Part shown: piece after piece, positions 40,188 to 49,660 of the stretch
How the letters are laid out: each line of letters opens with the position of its first letter
Position numbering within the stretch: the stretch's first letter is position 1
Source: Chersky-840 sp963794615
GTDB lineage: Bacteria > Actinomycetota > Acidimicrobiia > Acidimicrobiales > UBA8190
Length of the DNA stretch: 64,000 nucleotides
NCBI GenBank assembly: GCA_963794615.1
Contig: CAWCEP010000005.1
Span: forward strand, 434,001 to 498,000
Direction of reading: 5' to 3'
The notes under the pieces: model-generated
Seen by the model: only the letters and a program-made list of their open reading frames with translations
Database searches by the model: none
What the model was told of the DNA's origin: nothing
Made by a program: the position numbers and the translations under genes

Positions 40188-40193
40188 TAGGAT
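40188..40193 (+). promoter_or_regulatory. Candidate -10 element TAGGAT for kgd
   Basis: TAGGAT ends 7 bp before ATG 40201; no Shine-Dalgarno sequence, so the transcript is predicted leaderless. Confidence 0.6.
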
Positions 40194-40200
40194 CGGAGTG

Positions 40201-43200
40201 ATGTCACCCGACCAGGCCAGAGCGACAAGCGCACCGGCGGGTGGTGCGTTCGGCCCCAACGCCTGGCTGGTCGACGACATGTTCGAGGAGTACCGCAACG
40301 ACCCGTCGTCGGTGAGCGACAGCTGGCGCGAGTTCTTCGCCGACTACGTCCCCGGCGGCGTGGCCACCGCCGCGGTCCCGTCCGTCCCGGCACCGGCTCC
40401 GGTCACGCCCCCGTCGGCACCGGCCCCGGCCGCCCCCAACGGCGCGGCGGCGCGGGCGGCGGCGGGTGGTGCGGCTCCGGACGGCTCCACCGGTGTCGAC
40501 GGTTCGGCGGCGTCGACACCCGCCGCGGCGGTGGCGTCACCGCTTCGAGGGGCGGCGGCGCGCATCGCCCAGAACATGACGGCGTCGCTGGGGGTGCCGA
40601 CGGCGACGAGTGTGCGCTCGGTCCCGGCCAAGTTGCTCGAGGTGAACCGGTCGATCCTGAACCAGCACCTGGCCCGCACCTCGGGCGGCAAGGTCAGCTT
40701 CACCCACCTCATCGGCTTCGCCGTGGTGCGAGCGCTCGAGGCCGTGCCCGCCCTCAACGCCACCTTCGTCGCCGATGCCGACGGTCCCGGCAAGCCCGGG
40801 GTGGTCCACCACGACAGCGTGGGGCTGGGCCTGGCCGTCGACCTCGAGAAGTCCGACGGCACCCGCACCCTCCTGGTGCCGGTGATCAAGGCGGCCCAGT
40901 CCCTCGACTTCCGGGCCTTCGTGATCGCCTACGAGGAGCTCGTGCGCAAGGTCCACACCGCCAAGGCCGGACCCGACGACTTCGCCGGCGCTACGGTCAC
41001 GCTCACCAACCCCGGCACCCTCGGCACGGTGCAGTCGGTGCCGAGGCTCATGCCGGGCCAGGGTGCGATCATCGGCGTGGGGGCCCTCGGGTACCCCGCC
41101 GAGTTCCAGGCCGCCGACCGGCGCAGCCTGGCCGAGATCGGGGTCGGGCCCGTGGTCACGCTGACGTCGACCTACGACCACCGCATCATCCAGGGTGCGG
41201 AGTCGGGGCTCTTCCTCACGCACCTGAGCGAATGCCTCACCGGGGAGCACGGCTTCTACGAGTCGGTGTTCGCGGCCATGGACGTGCCCTACCAACCGGT
41301 GCGTTGGCAGGCCGACGTCAACGCCGGTGACAGCGAGCACATGCGGCTCGTGAAGCAGGTGCACGTGCAGAGCCTCATCAACATGTACCGGGTGCGGGGC
41401 CACCTCATCGCCGATCTCGACCCGCTGTCGGCCGAGCCCCGTCCCCTGCACGCCGAGCTCGACCCGACCACCTACGGCCTCACGTTGTGGGACCTCGACC
41501 GTGAGTTCGTCGTCGACGGCCTGGCCGGCCGCCACACCCTCACCCTGGGCGAGGCGCTCGACCTCTTGCGCGACGCCTATTGCCGCACGCTCGGCATCGA
41601 GTACATGCACATCCAGGACCCCGAGCAGAAGCGCTGGATCCAACAGCACACCGAGGGCATGCCCACCACGGTCGACTCGGTCGAGCAACGCCACATCCTC
41701 GACCGACTCAACGCGGCCGAGGCCTTCGAACGGTTCCTCCATACCCGGTACGTGGGGCAGAAGCGCTTCGGCCTGGAAGGCGCCGAGTCCACCATCGTGA
41801 TCCTCGACACCGTGCTCGAGGAGAGCGCCCAGGCCGGGACCACCGAGGCCGTCCTCGGCATGGCGCATCGCGGTCGGCTCAACGTCCTGGCCAACATCGT
41901 GGGCAAGTCCTACGGCGAGATCTTCCGTGAGTTCGAGGGCGACCTCGACCCCGACAGCGTGCAGGGATCGGGCGACGTGAAGTACCACAAGGGGGCCACC
42001 GGCAAGTTCGTGGCCCGAGCCGGGTCCGAGCTCGCCGTCACCTTGGCGTCGAACCCGTCGCATCTCGAGGCCGTCGATCCCGTCGTCGAGGGCATGGTCC
42101 GGGCCAAGCAGGACATGGCCGGTGGCGACCACAGCTTCGACGTGTTGTCGGTGCTCGTGCACGGCGATGCCGCCTTCGCCGGCCAGGGGGTGGTGGCCGA
42201 GACGCTCGAGCTGTCGCAGCTGACCGGCTACCGCACCGGTGGCACCATCCACGTGGTGGTGAACAACCAGTTGGGGTTCACCACCGCCCCCGAGTCGGCG
42301 CGCTCGTCGCTGTACCCGACCGATGTGGCCAAGATGGTCCAGGCTCCCATCTTCCACGTGAACGGAGACGATCCCGAGGCGTGCCTGCGCGCGGCGCGCC
42401 TGGCCTTCGGCTTCCGCCAGGCGTTCCACAAAGACGTCGTCATCGATCTGGTGTGCTACCGGCGTCACGGACACAACGAGGGCGACGACCCCAGCTACAC
42501 CCAGCCCCGGATGTACGCCATCATCGAAGGCAAGCGCTCGGTGCGAAAGCTCTACACCGAGTCGCTGGTGCGACGGGGGGACATCACCGTCGAGGACGCG
42601 GAGCGCGCCCTCGAGGACTTCCAGGCCCGGCTGCAGGTGGCCTTGGACGAAACCCGCCAGACCGCCCCCCCTCGGCCCACCGTCCTCCCCGCTCCCGCCG
42701 TGACCCCGCTGGCCCGGCCGTCGCCGAGCACGGGCGTGGGGCGCGACGAGCTCGAGCGCCTGGCCGTGGCGGCCACGGCGGTGCCCGAGGGCTTCACGGT
42801 GCACCCCAAGCTGCTCCGCCAGTTCGAGCAACGGGCCCAGATGGTGGCGGGCGGCGACGTCGACTGGGCCCTCGGCGAGGCCCTCGCCCTCGGCTCGGTC
42901 GTGCTCGAGGGCACCGACGTCAGGCTGTCGGGCCAGGACACCCGACGGGGCACCTTCAGCCAGCGCCACGCCGTGCTCGTCGACTACCGCACGGGAGAGG
43001 AGTGGGTCCCCTTGGCCCATCTCCGGGGCGAGGACGTCGGGCGCTTCGGGGTGCACGACTCGTTGCTGTCGGAGTACGCCGCGGTGGGTTTCGAGTACGG
43101 GTACTCGGTGGAGGCCCCCGACGCCTTGGTGGCGTGGGAGGCCCAGTTCGGCGATTTCGCCAACGGCGCCCAGATCATCATCGACAACTTCTTCGTCTCC

Positions 43201-43944
43201 GCCGACGACAAGTGGGGACAGCGCTCGGGTCTGGTGCTGTTGCTTCCCCACGGCTACGAGGGACAAGGCCCGGAGCACTCCTCGGCCCGCATCGAGCGCT
43301 TCCTGACGCTGTGCGCGCGCGACAACATGCGCCTCGCCCAGCCCACCACGGCGGCGCAGTACTTCCACCTCCTTCGCTCCCAGGTGCACGGCAGGGGCCG
43401 ACAGCCTCTGGTGGTGTTCACCCCCAAGTCCCTGCTGCGGGCGCGCCAGTCCCGTTCGAGTCTCGACGAGCTCACGGTGGGATCGTTCGCCGAGGTCGTC
43501 GACGATCCTTCGGTCGCGCGAGAGGGCCCCGGGGCCAACGACGCCGCTGCCGTGCGGCGGGTGCTGCTGTGCTCGGGGAAGGTGGCCTTCGACGCCATGG
43601 CCCGGCGTGACGCGCTGCTCGAGGGGGAAGCGGGGCTTCCCGGCCCCGGGCTCGACCCCGCCACGGTGGCGGTGGTCCGGGTCGAGCAGCTCTATCCCTG
43701 GCCCGAGGAGGCGCTGGCCGCGGTGCTCGCCCGCTACCCGGGCGCGCAGCAGGTGGTGTGGGTCCAAGAGGAGCCCGAGAACATGGGGGCGTGGTCGTTC
43801 GCCCACGGGCGCCTGCACCGGCTGTTGCGGGACCGCTTCACGCTCACCCACGTGAGCCGGGCCGAGTCGGCGAGCCCGGCCACCGGTAGCGCCGCCCTGC
43901 ACGCGCTCGAGCAGGAGGACCTCCTCCGGCGGGCGTTCGCCTGA
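40201..43944 (+). CDS. kgd: Multifunctional 2-oxoglutarate dehydrogenase/decarboxylase (E2-E1 fusion)
   Basis: TCA-cycle enzyme of the actinobacterial OdhA/KGD type. Intact, 1,247 residues. The N-terminus has the E1 signature NAWLVDDMFEEYRNDPSSVS, then an Ala/Pro linker (about 50-115), an E2 succinyltransferase-like domain without a lipoyl domain (KVSFTHLIGFAVVRALEAVP; TSTYDHRIIQGAE) to about residue 355, and the thiamine-diphosphate E1 (MRLVKQVHVQSLINMYRVRG; GMAHRGRLNVLANIVGKS; GDAAFAGQGVVAETLELSQL; YRRHGHNEGDDPSYTQP). The fusion is an actinobacterial hallmark. It is predicted leaderless. Confidence 0.97.
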   Translation: MSPDQARATSAPAGGAFGPNAWLVDDMFEEYRNDPSSVSDSWREFFADYVPGGVATAAVPSVPAPAPVTPPSAPAPAAPNGAAARAAAGGAAPDGSTGVDGSAASTPAAAVASPLRGAAARIAQNMTASLGVPTATSVRSVPAKLLEVNRSILNQHLARTSGGKVSFTHLIGFAVVRALEAVPALNATFVADADGPGKPGVVHHDSVGLGLAVDLEKSDGTRTLLVPVIKAAQSLDFRAFVIAYEELVRKVHTAKAGPDDFAGATVTLTNPGTLGTVQSVPRLMPGQGAIIGVGALGYPAEFQAADRRSLAEIGVGPVVTLTSTYDHRIIQGAESGLFLTHLSECLTGEHGFYESVFAAMDVPYQPVRWQADVNAGDSEHMRLVKQVHVQSLINMYRVRGHLIADLDPLSAEPRPLHAELDPTTYGLTLWDLDREFVVDGLAGRHTLTLGEALDLLRDAYCRTLGIEYMHIQDPEQKRWIQQHTEGMPTTVDSVEQRHILDRLNAAEAFERFLHTRYVGQKRFGLEGAESTIVILDTVLEESAQAGTTEAVLGMAHRGRLNVLANIVGKSYGEIFREFEGDLDPDSVQGSGDVKYHKGATGKFVARAGSELAVTLASNPSHLEAVDPVVEGMVRAKQDMAGGDHSFDVLSVLVHGDAAFAGQGVVAETLELSQLTGYRTGGTIHVVVNNQLGFTTAPESARSSLYPTDVAKMVQAPIFHVNGDDPEACLRAARLAFGFRQAFHKDVVIDLVCYRRHGHNEGDDPSYTQPRMYAIIEGKRSVRKLYTESLVRRGDITVEDAERALEDFQARLQVALDETRQTAPPRPTVLPAPAVTPLARPSPSTGVGRDELERLAVAATAVPEGFTVHPKLLRQFEQRAQMVAGGDVDWALGEALALGSVVLEGTDVRLSGQDTRRGTFSQRHAVLVDYRTGEEWVPLAHLRGEDVGRFGVHDSLLSEYAAVGFEYGYSVEAPDALVAWEAQFGDFANGAQIIIDNFFVSADDKWGQRSGLVLLLPHGYEGQGPEHSSARIERFLTLCARDNMRLAQPTTAAQYFHLLRSQVHGRGRQPLVVFTPKSLLRARQSRSSLDELTVGSFAEVVDDPSVAREGPGANDAAAVRRVLLCSGKVAFDAMARRDALLEGEAGLPGPGLDPATVAVVRVEQLYPWPEEALAAVLARYPGAQQVVWVQEEPENMGAWSFAHGRLHRLLRDRFTLTHVSRAESASPATGSAALHALEQEDLLRRAFA

Positions 43945-43949
43945 TCCGC

Positions 43950-44600
43950 TCAGCGCAGCGCCATGCCGACCACGTCTTCGAGCTCGGCCAAGGCCGTGGC
44001 GGTGTCGGCAACCTTGATGGTGACCATGCCGAGCGCCCGGGCCGGCTTCAGGTTGACGCCGAGGTCGTCGAGGAACACCGCCTCGGCCGGCGCGATGCCC
44101 AGGGTGTCGCACGCCAAGCGGTAGAAGCGCTCGTCGGGCTTGCGCACACCGACGACCGAGGACTCGATGACGGCGTCGAACAGGGCCAGGACGTCGGACA
44201 GCGCCGAGTACCCCGACGCCGAGATGGGCGTGACGAAGTTGTTCGTCAGCAACCCCGTCTTGAAGTGCCGTCCGCAGCGCCGGACCGCCTCGACCATGGC
44301 GGGACGGAGTTGGCCCGAGAACAGGGCGAAGAGGTCGCGGGCGTCGACCCGTCCTCCGGCCGTGCGCGCCTCGGTCTCGAAGGCCTCGCAGAACGCGTCG
44401 AACCCGAGCTCGTTGCGCTCGAGTCGGGCCCAGGCGTTGTCGAGATGGTTGGTGGCGTTCACACCCCGGATGAACCCCTCGGGCAGCCCGTGGTCGCGTT
44501 CGTATCGGTTGAAGGCGTCGAACGGGCTGTCGGTGATGACCCCTCCGAAGTCGAAGAGCACCGCCGCGATGGGCCGGGGCGCGGGCGCCGCCGCGCTCAC
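43950..44600 (-). CDS. HAD-family hydrolase
   Basis: Haloacid dehalogenase-superfamily phosphatase, 216 residues. Motif I AVLFDFGGVITDSPF (nucleophile Asp), motif II GLLTNNF, motif III Lys in GVRKPDERFYRLAC, and motif IV VFLDDLGVNLKPARALGM. The DFGGVIT and LDDLGVNL forms are those of the ACAD10/epoxide-hydrolase-N-terminal-like branch. GTG 44600 overlaps the stop of the peptidase gene by 4 bp (GTGA), so the two are coupled. Substrate unknown. Confidence 0.88.
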   Translation of the reverse strand: MSAAAPAPRPIAAVLFDFGGVITDSPFDAFNRYERDHGLPEGFIRGVNATNHLDNAWARLERNELGFDAFCEAFETEARTAGGRVDARDLFALFSGQLRPAMVEAVRRCGRHFKTGLLTNNFVTPISASGYSALSDVLALFDAVIESSVVGVRKPDERFYRLACDTLGIAPAEAVFLDDLGVNLKPARALGMVTIKVADTATALAELEDVVGMALR

Positions 44601-45935
44601 CGCAACGACTGCCGAGCGAGGCCGTCCCAGAGCTCGGCGGAGAGACCGAGCGAGGCGACGTCGACGCGCTCGTCGATGCCGTGGAACATCGCCGCGTACT
44701 GCTCGAACGACAGCGCTCTGCTGAAAAGGCCGAATCCGTAGGCGACGGTGCCCAGTCGCCGGAAGAAGCGGGCGTCGGTGGCGCCCACGGTCAGGAACGG
44801 CACGCACCGGGCGTCGGGGTACGACATCCGGGCCACGCGTTCGAGGGCGTCCCACAACGGGGTGTCGGCCGGGGAGGTGGTGGCCTTGTCGATGCTGTTC
44901 CACGACAGCTCGACTTCGCCGGCCAGGTCGCCCAGGGCGTCGTTGATCATGGCCTCGACCTCGGCCTGGCCCCACCCCGGCAGGGTGCGGATGTCGACCT
45001 GGAGGTGCACCCGGTCGGGGATGACGTTGACCTTCGTTCCCGCCTGCAGCACGGTGGGCGCCATCGTCGTATGCGTGCAGGCATGGGCCTGGCGGGCCAG
45101 GCCGAGGGCGGGGAGGGTCTCGCAGAATTCGCCGATGCGGTCGGGATCGAGCAGCGGCGCGGTGAACTCGGCGGGGAGGCCGATGCCCTCGACGAAGCGC
45201 CGCCACGCGTCGTGGATGTCGGCGGGGGTCTCGTGTTCGGCCAGCCGGCGCACCACCTCGGCCGCCTTGACCAAGGCGTTGTCGGTCCGCAGCGGCTGCG
45301 ACGCGTGACCGGGCGTGCCGCGCACCGTCATCGTGCACCAGAACGCCCCCTTTTCTCCCGGTGATGACGGGCAGGCGTACCCCGTCGGGGCCCCCCATCG
45401 GGAACCCACCGGCCTCGGTGATGAGGTAGTCACAGTGGACCTCGTCGGCGAGGTGCTCGGTCAGCCACTGGGCGCCGTGGGTGCCGAGGGCCTCCTCGTC
45501 GGCCACCCCGATGAACAGGAGGTCGCCCTCGGGGCGGAATCCCTCGTCGGCCAGATGGCGCACGGACACCGCCATCGACGCCGTGAGGTTGAGCATGTCC
45601 ACCGCGCCCCGGCCCCACACTTCGCCGTCGACGATCTCCCCGCCGAAGGGGTCGCGCCGCCAGTCCTCCCCGTTGGCGGGGACGACGTCGGTGTGTCCGA
45701 GCAGCGCCAGCGCCGGCGCGCCGCGGTCGCGTCCTTCGAACTTGGCGACCAGGGTCGTGCGGCCGGGGAGGGGCTCGTACATCTCCATGTCGAGCCCCCG
45801 CCCCTCGAGAAGGTCGCGCAGGAGGTCGGCGTTGCGCTTCTCGTGCCCCGACTCGGGTGTGCCGTCGTTGACGCAGGCGTTGCGGATCATCGCCTGGAGG
45901 AGCTCGGCGACCTCCCCTCCCAGATCTCCGGCCAT
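44597..45935 (-). CDS. M20-family metallopeptidase/deacylase, frame broken once
   Basis: Zinc-dependent exopeptidase or amidohydrolase of about 446 residues. First metal ligand LLGHTDVVPANGEDWRRDPF, bridging Asp in VWGRGAVDMLNLTASM, Glu pair VADEEALGTHGAQW, lid-domain TVRGTPGHASQPL, and the last metal His in FHGIDERVDV. The frame changes near 45355 by one surplus base. ATG 45935 follows TAGGAT by 6 bp. It resembles ArgE/DapE and carboxypeptidase S-like enzymes; the substrate cannot be told. Confidence 0.88.
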
Positions 45936-45941
45936 GGCCGC

Positions 45942-45947
45942 ATCCTA
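45942..45947 (-). promoter_or_regulatory. Candidate -10 element TAGGAT for the M20-HAD operon
   Basis: Minus-strand TAGGAT ends 6 bp before ATG 45935; no Shine-Dalgarno sequence. Confidence 0.55.
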
Positions 45948-46030
45948 CGGTGAGGACCGGCCCGGCCGGAGTGCCAGCGAGGTGAGGGTCGGACAGATCC
46001 TGGCGGCGGGATGGTTGACTGGACCCACCC

Positions 46031-47422
46031 ATGGCCCCCACCTACGCCGTCGTCGACGGATCGAACATCGCGACCGAGGGTCGCTCTGTTCCGAGCCTGG
46101 CCCAGCTCGACGACGCTGTCCGGCAGTTCCAAGCGGAATTTCCCGGGACCGAGGTCATCGTCGTGGTCGACGCCACCTTCGGCCACCGGATCGACCCCTC
46201 CGAGCGCAAGGCCTTCGACGACGCCGTGGCCCACGCCGAGCTGGTCTCGCCCCCGGCCGGGGCGGTGGGTCGTGGCGACGCCTTCCTCTTACGCGTGGCG
46301 GAGCGGGTCGACGCCCAGGTGCTCTCGAACGATTCCTTCCAGGAGTTCCACGCCGAACATCCCTGGCTCTTCGACGGGGGCCGGCTCATCGGGGGCAAGC
46401 CGGTCCCCGGGGTGGGGTGGATCTTCACCCCTCGCAGTCCGGTTCGGGGGGTGCGGAGCCGCGCCGCGATGGCGGCGGGCTCGGGCAAGGCGGGGAAGGC
46501 GAGCCCGACGAGCAAGGCCACCAAAGCGACGACCAGAGGAAGGGGTGCCGACGGTCCCAAGATCGGTGACTCCCGGCCGGCGCGCGACCAGCTCTTGATC
46601 GGAGCAGCCGTCGCCGCCGCCGCTGCTGACGTGACGGGCGCGAGCCCGGGAGCGACGGGGGTGACGAAGGCCCAAAAGGCCGCCAAGGCCCAAAAGGCCG
46701 CCAAGGCCCAAAAGGCCGCCAAAGCCGACAAATCGGCCAAGACCGACAAGGCCCGCAAAGCCGACAAGTCGGCCAAGGCCGAGAAGACCGTCAAGGCCGC
46801 CAAGAGCGAGAAGACCAAGAAAGCCGAGAAAACGGCCAAGGCCGCCAAGTCCGTTCCCACCGAGAAGGCCGCCAAGAAGACGAAGAAGGCGGCCGAGCCC
46901 GCGCCGGAGAAGGCCAAAGCCGGCAAGTCCAAGAAGGCAGTGAAAGCGCCTGCTGCTCGGGATGCGGCGGCCGAGACGCCGACAGATTCCGGTGGCCGGC
47001 GGGCTCGGGGGCGACGGGCCACGGCCCCCGACGTGCGCGCCGCCATCGTCGCCGCGACCGTCGAGGCTGTCGATCCCGACGCCGACGTGGAAGTCCCCCA
47101 ACCGAGCCGGCGACGTCGAGGTGGGTCGCCGGCCGCGGTCAACGACCCTCTGACGTTCCTCACCTTCGTCTCCGAGCACCCCATCGGCTCCACCGTGGAG
47201 GGAACCGTGTCCTCCTTCGTGTCGCACGGGGCCATGGTCGACGTGGGGGGGATGCAGTGTTACGTACCGTTGGCCGGCTTCGCCTCACCACCACCACGCC
47301 GGGCGCGTGAAGTCGTCGACCGGGGCGAACAGCGGCAGTTCGTCCTCGTCGCCCTCGATCCGGCCCGCCGAGGTGCGGAGTTGGCGCTGCCCGAGATCGC
47401 ACCCCAGCGGCTCGCCCGCTGA
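46031..47422 (+). CDS. NYN/Zc3h12a-like RNase fused to Lys-Ala-rich tail and S1 RNA-binding domain
   Basis: 463 residues in three parts. Residues 1-130 are a PIN/NYN-type nuclease domain of the Zc3h12a branch: YAVVDGSNIATEG (Asp9, Asn12), VIVVVDATFGHRIDP, GRGDAFLLRVAERVDAQVLS and NDSFQEF supply the acidic and Asn residues. Residues about 213-310 are histone H1-like Lys/Ala repeats, including three exact KAQKAA units. Residues about 375-455 are an S1 OB-fold (STVEGTVSSFVSHGAMVDVG; GMQCYVPLAGF). This suggests an endoribonuclease with two RNA-contact modules. Intact. ATG 46031 has no clear ribosome-binding site. Function inferred only from domains. Confidence 0.8.
   Translation: MAPTYAVVDGSNIATEGRSVPSLAQLDDAVRQFQAEFPGTEVIVVVDATFGHRIDPSERKAFDDAVAHAELVSPPAGAVGRGDAFLLRVAERVDAQVLSNDSFQEFHAEHPWLFDGGRLIGGKPVPGVGWIFTPRSPVRGVRSRAAMAAGSGKAGKASPTSKATKATTRGRGADGPKIGDSRPARDQLLIGAAVAAAAADVTGASPGATGVTKAQKAAKAQKAAKAQKAAKADKSAKTDKARKADKSAKAEKTVKAAKSEKTKKAEKTAKAAKSVPTEKAAKKTKKAAEPAPEKAKAGKSKKAVKAPAARDAAAETPTDSGGRRARGRRATAPDVRAAIVAATVEAVDPDADVEVPQPSRRRRGGSPAAVNDPLTFLTFVSEHPIGSTVEGTVSSFVSHGAMVDVGGMQCYVPLAGFASPPPRRAREVVDRGEQRQFVLVALDPARRGAELALPEIAPQRLAR
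46667..46720 (+). repeat. Tandem repeat, 18 bp x 3, in Lys-Ala tail
   Basis: Three exact copies of aaggcccaaaaggccgcc encode KAQKAA. Diverged copies continue for another 130 bp. Confidence 0.95.
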
Positions 47423-48049
47423 GTCACCTCCGAATCGGCGCTCACCCTCTAATGCCACAATAAGTGGCAGGGCATCTCAAGATGTCACGCATAGTGCCGA
47501 AATTTCCGGCGGGAAAAGCAGCGGACGAGGAGCCTCCAGCCGGAACGGTCCAGTGGGCCGTTCCAGCACCGGAGGGTTCGACAGCAGACACGAGGAACCC
47601 GCCATGCAACTGAAGCACACGCTTGGCCGCATCGGCCTTCACCTGCCGCGCCACAGCGCCAACGGCGTCTTGATCATGGACGCGCCACGGACCGGCAACG
47701 GCGAGTCCTGGAAGGGCTCCCAGGCCCGATACAGCAACGCCGAGTACGACGACCCCTGGCCCACCCGGGCCTGAGAGGCAGCGGCGCCGAGGTCCTGGGC
47801 GCCGGGATCGGGGCACTTTCTCGCAACGGGTCATCAAGATCGGCGCCGGTTGTGTCGATCTTTTGACGGTGGCGACAAGGCCACGACACGAGATCCCGGG
47901 AGTCCAGGGCCAGGCGCCGGTGGTGCCTGGTTCGACACCGCCGTGGCGGGGATCACCCCGGGATCGACGGTCGCGACCGACCCTGCCGCCACCCTCGTCG
48001 ACAGGGGCGCGGCATCCCTGAGTCGGGACGAAGCCAGAGAGGACGAAGC
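47423..48049. other. Structured 627-bp intergenic region upstream of the pseudopilin operon
   Basis: Several hairpins in its first half: TGCCAC-AATAA-GTGGCA (47453-47469), TTTCC-GGCG-GGAAA near 47502-47516, and GGAACGG-N9-CCGTTCC (47542-47564). They are followed by a 56-codon ORF (47604-47774). From 47775 to 48049 I see no gene or clear promoter. The first hairpin could terminate the upstream gene; the others could form a leader. Confidence 0.5.
47604..47774 (+). CDS. Possible small protein of 56 residues, unknown
   Basis: ATG 47604 has GAGGAA 8 bp upstream. The product starts MQLKHTLGRIGLHLPRHSAN and ends in an acidic, aromatic segment (YSNAEYDDPWPTRA). It has no signal peptide, Cys or known motif. 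Support is the ribosome-binding site and the less biased sequence around it; a chance ORF is possible. It lies between a structured leader and the pilin operon. Confidence 0.35.
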   Translation: MQLKHTLGRIGLHLPRHSANGVLIMDAPRTGNGESWKGSQARYSNAEYDDPWPTRA

Positions 48050-49660
48050 ATGGCAACCGTGGGGCGTGGGCCCGGGCGCGACGAGCATGGGTTCGGGATC
48101 CTCGAAGTCATCCTGTCGCTCACGGTGCTGCTCCTCGTCCTGATCGCGAGCTCCTACCTCGTCGACAACGTGGTCCAGCAGGCGGCCTTCAACCGCGAGC
48201 GGGTGTCGGCCGCCGAGCTCGCCGAGCAGTACCTCGAGACCACGTCGAACGCGACCCTGTCGTCGCTGCAGGCCGACATCTCCAAGGACGTCCTGCTCAC
48301 CGCCACCCCCCTCACCGTCGGGGGCATCAAATACTCGGTGTGGTCCCACCTCGAGTGGGCCGGCACCGGCTCGGCCCCCAGCCTGTGTTCATCGGGCAAC
48401 CCGCCCCAGGTGGTGCGAGCCACCATGACCGTGAAATGGGGCAACAACCAGTCCCTCGGAGAGACGTCGGTCGTCGACCCCCCCTACGGCACCGTCATCC
48501 CCGGTGACGGCTACCTGTCCATCCAGATCTACGGGGCGAACGCCCCGAGCGCGCCCGCCGACACCGCCAACCTGATCAACGTCCCCGTCACCGTGACCCC
48601 GGTCACGACGCTGGCGTCCAAGGTGACGGGGGGCACGACGAACATCACCTCGCTGAGCGTCGCCGCCCTGACGTCAGCCGTCGCCAACGGTGACTCGATC
48701 ACCATCGGGTCCGGATCCTCGGCACAGGTGGTCACCGCCAGCGGCACCGCCGCGGTGGGGGCCACCTCGATCCCGGTGACGTCGTTCACCGCTGCGTCCA
48801 CCTTCGCCTCGGGCACCAGTGTCGCCGACGGCGCCTGGGGTGGGCCCGCCGTCTACAACCCCGACCAGAACGGTTGTGTCTATCTGCAGGAGCCGCTCGG
48901 CAAGTACGCGGTGAGCCTGGCCAGCCCGAGCGGTGGCCCCACCTTCATCGACTATCAGGAGTACCTCACCCCCGGTGTGACCGGGCAGAACCCCGTGGTG
49001 GTGCCGGTCTCGACGGCCGGTCTCGAGGCTGCCCCCGTGCAATTCCACTATGACGAGGCGGGCACGGTCTCCATGACCCCTCCCGCCGGCCCCCCGTTGA
49101 CGTCAGGCATGCCGATCTCGGTCGGGAATCAATCCCTCCAACCGTCGTCGATCAACACGATCGTGCCCCACGGCACCTCGGCGAGCTCGGCGCAGCTCTT
49201 CCCCTACACCAACGGTTACACGATCTGGTACGGGGATTGCGTCACGGTGGCGAGCGTCACCCAGGAGGAGCCCACCGGAGCCACGACGTTCTCCCTCAGC
49301 CCGCAAGGTACCGCCACCGCCAACATCACCGGCCTCGACACCCTGACGTTGGCGGTGACACAGACCGGTGGGGGAGCGCAGGCACCGAAGGCGACCGCCA
49401 CGGTCGCCGACCCCAACGCCGCCACGGACGGGTGTTCGGCCTCGAACGGAGAGGTCTACACCCTGACGGGCATCTCGGGATCCGGGACGGCCTACACCAT
49501 CCAGACCGCGATCCTGAGCCAGACCTACACCATCGTGGTGACCGACCCGAACAACGGAAAGACCTCGGCGCCGATCACCGCCGTGGTGAGCTCGACGCAG
49601 GTCAGCGTGGGGGCGACGAACTACCCGACGGGTACCCCGATCCCGGTGACGGTGCCATGA
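48050..49660 (+). CDS. Type IV pseudopilin-like protein with inserted repeat module
   Basis: 536 residues. Class III prepilin signal: a short basic leader ending in Gly14, then FGILEVILSLTVLLLVLIAS with Glu at mature position 5, followed by an alpha-1 helix (NVVQQAAFNRERVSAAELAE). The rest is beta-rich and Thr/Ser/Gly-rich with paired Cys, as in surface minor pilins. At about residues 188-262 sits a module (TSLSVAALTSAVANGDSITI, GSGSSAQVVTASG) shared with the next two genes. Late segments look like Ig/carboxypeptidase-regulatory beta folds. Stop and next start overlap (ATGA). Exported through a type IV pilus or type II-like system not encoded here. Confidence 0.78.
   Translation: MATVGRGPGRDEHGFGILEVILSLTVLLLVLIASSYLVDNVVQQAAFNRERVSAAELAEQYLETTSNATLSSLQADISKDVLLTATPLTVGGIKYSVWSHLEWAGTGSAPSLCSSGNPPQVVRATMTVKWGNNQSLGETSVVDPPYGTVIPGDGYLSIQIYGANAPSAPADTANLINVPVTVTPVTTLASKVTGGTTNITSLSVAALTSAVANGDSITIGSGSSAQVVTASGTAAVGATSIPVTSFTAASTFASGTSVADGAWGGPAVYNPDQNGCVYLQEPLGKYAVSLASPSGGPTFIDYQEYLTPGVTGQNPVVVPVSTAGLEAAPVQFHYDEAGTVSMTPPAGPPLTSGMPISVGNQSLQPSSINTIVPHGTSASSAQLFPYTNGYTIWYGDCVTVASVTQEEPTGATTFSLSPQGTATANITGLDTLTLAVTQTGGGAQAPKATATVADPNAATDGCSASNGEVYTLTGISGSGTAYTIQTAILSQTYTIVVTDPNNGKTSAPITAVVSSTQVSVGATNYPTGTPIPVTVP

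Noticed and set aside
40537..44112. 1,191-codon open frame on the minus strand opposite kgd
   Set aside because: Low-complexity His/Arg/Gly/Val composition, no motifs, exactly antisense to a highly conserved gene; a shadow caused by high GC.
46042..47235. Hydrophobic 397-codon minus-strand ORF opposite the NYN-S1 gene
   Set aside because: Its Leu/Ala/Phe repeats are the antisense of the Lys/Ala tail; no start signal or family.
47450..47600. c-di-GMP-I (GEMM) riboswitch before the pilin operon
   Set aside because: CACGCATAG and a following AGCC...CCGG recall the consensus, but the A-rich internal loops and the GAAA tetraloop/receptor are missing. Kept only as an unassigned structured leader.
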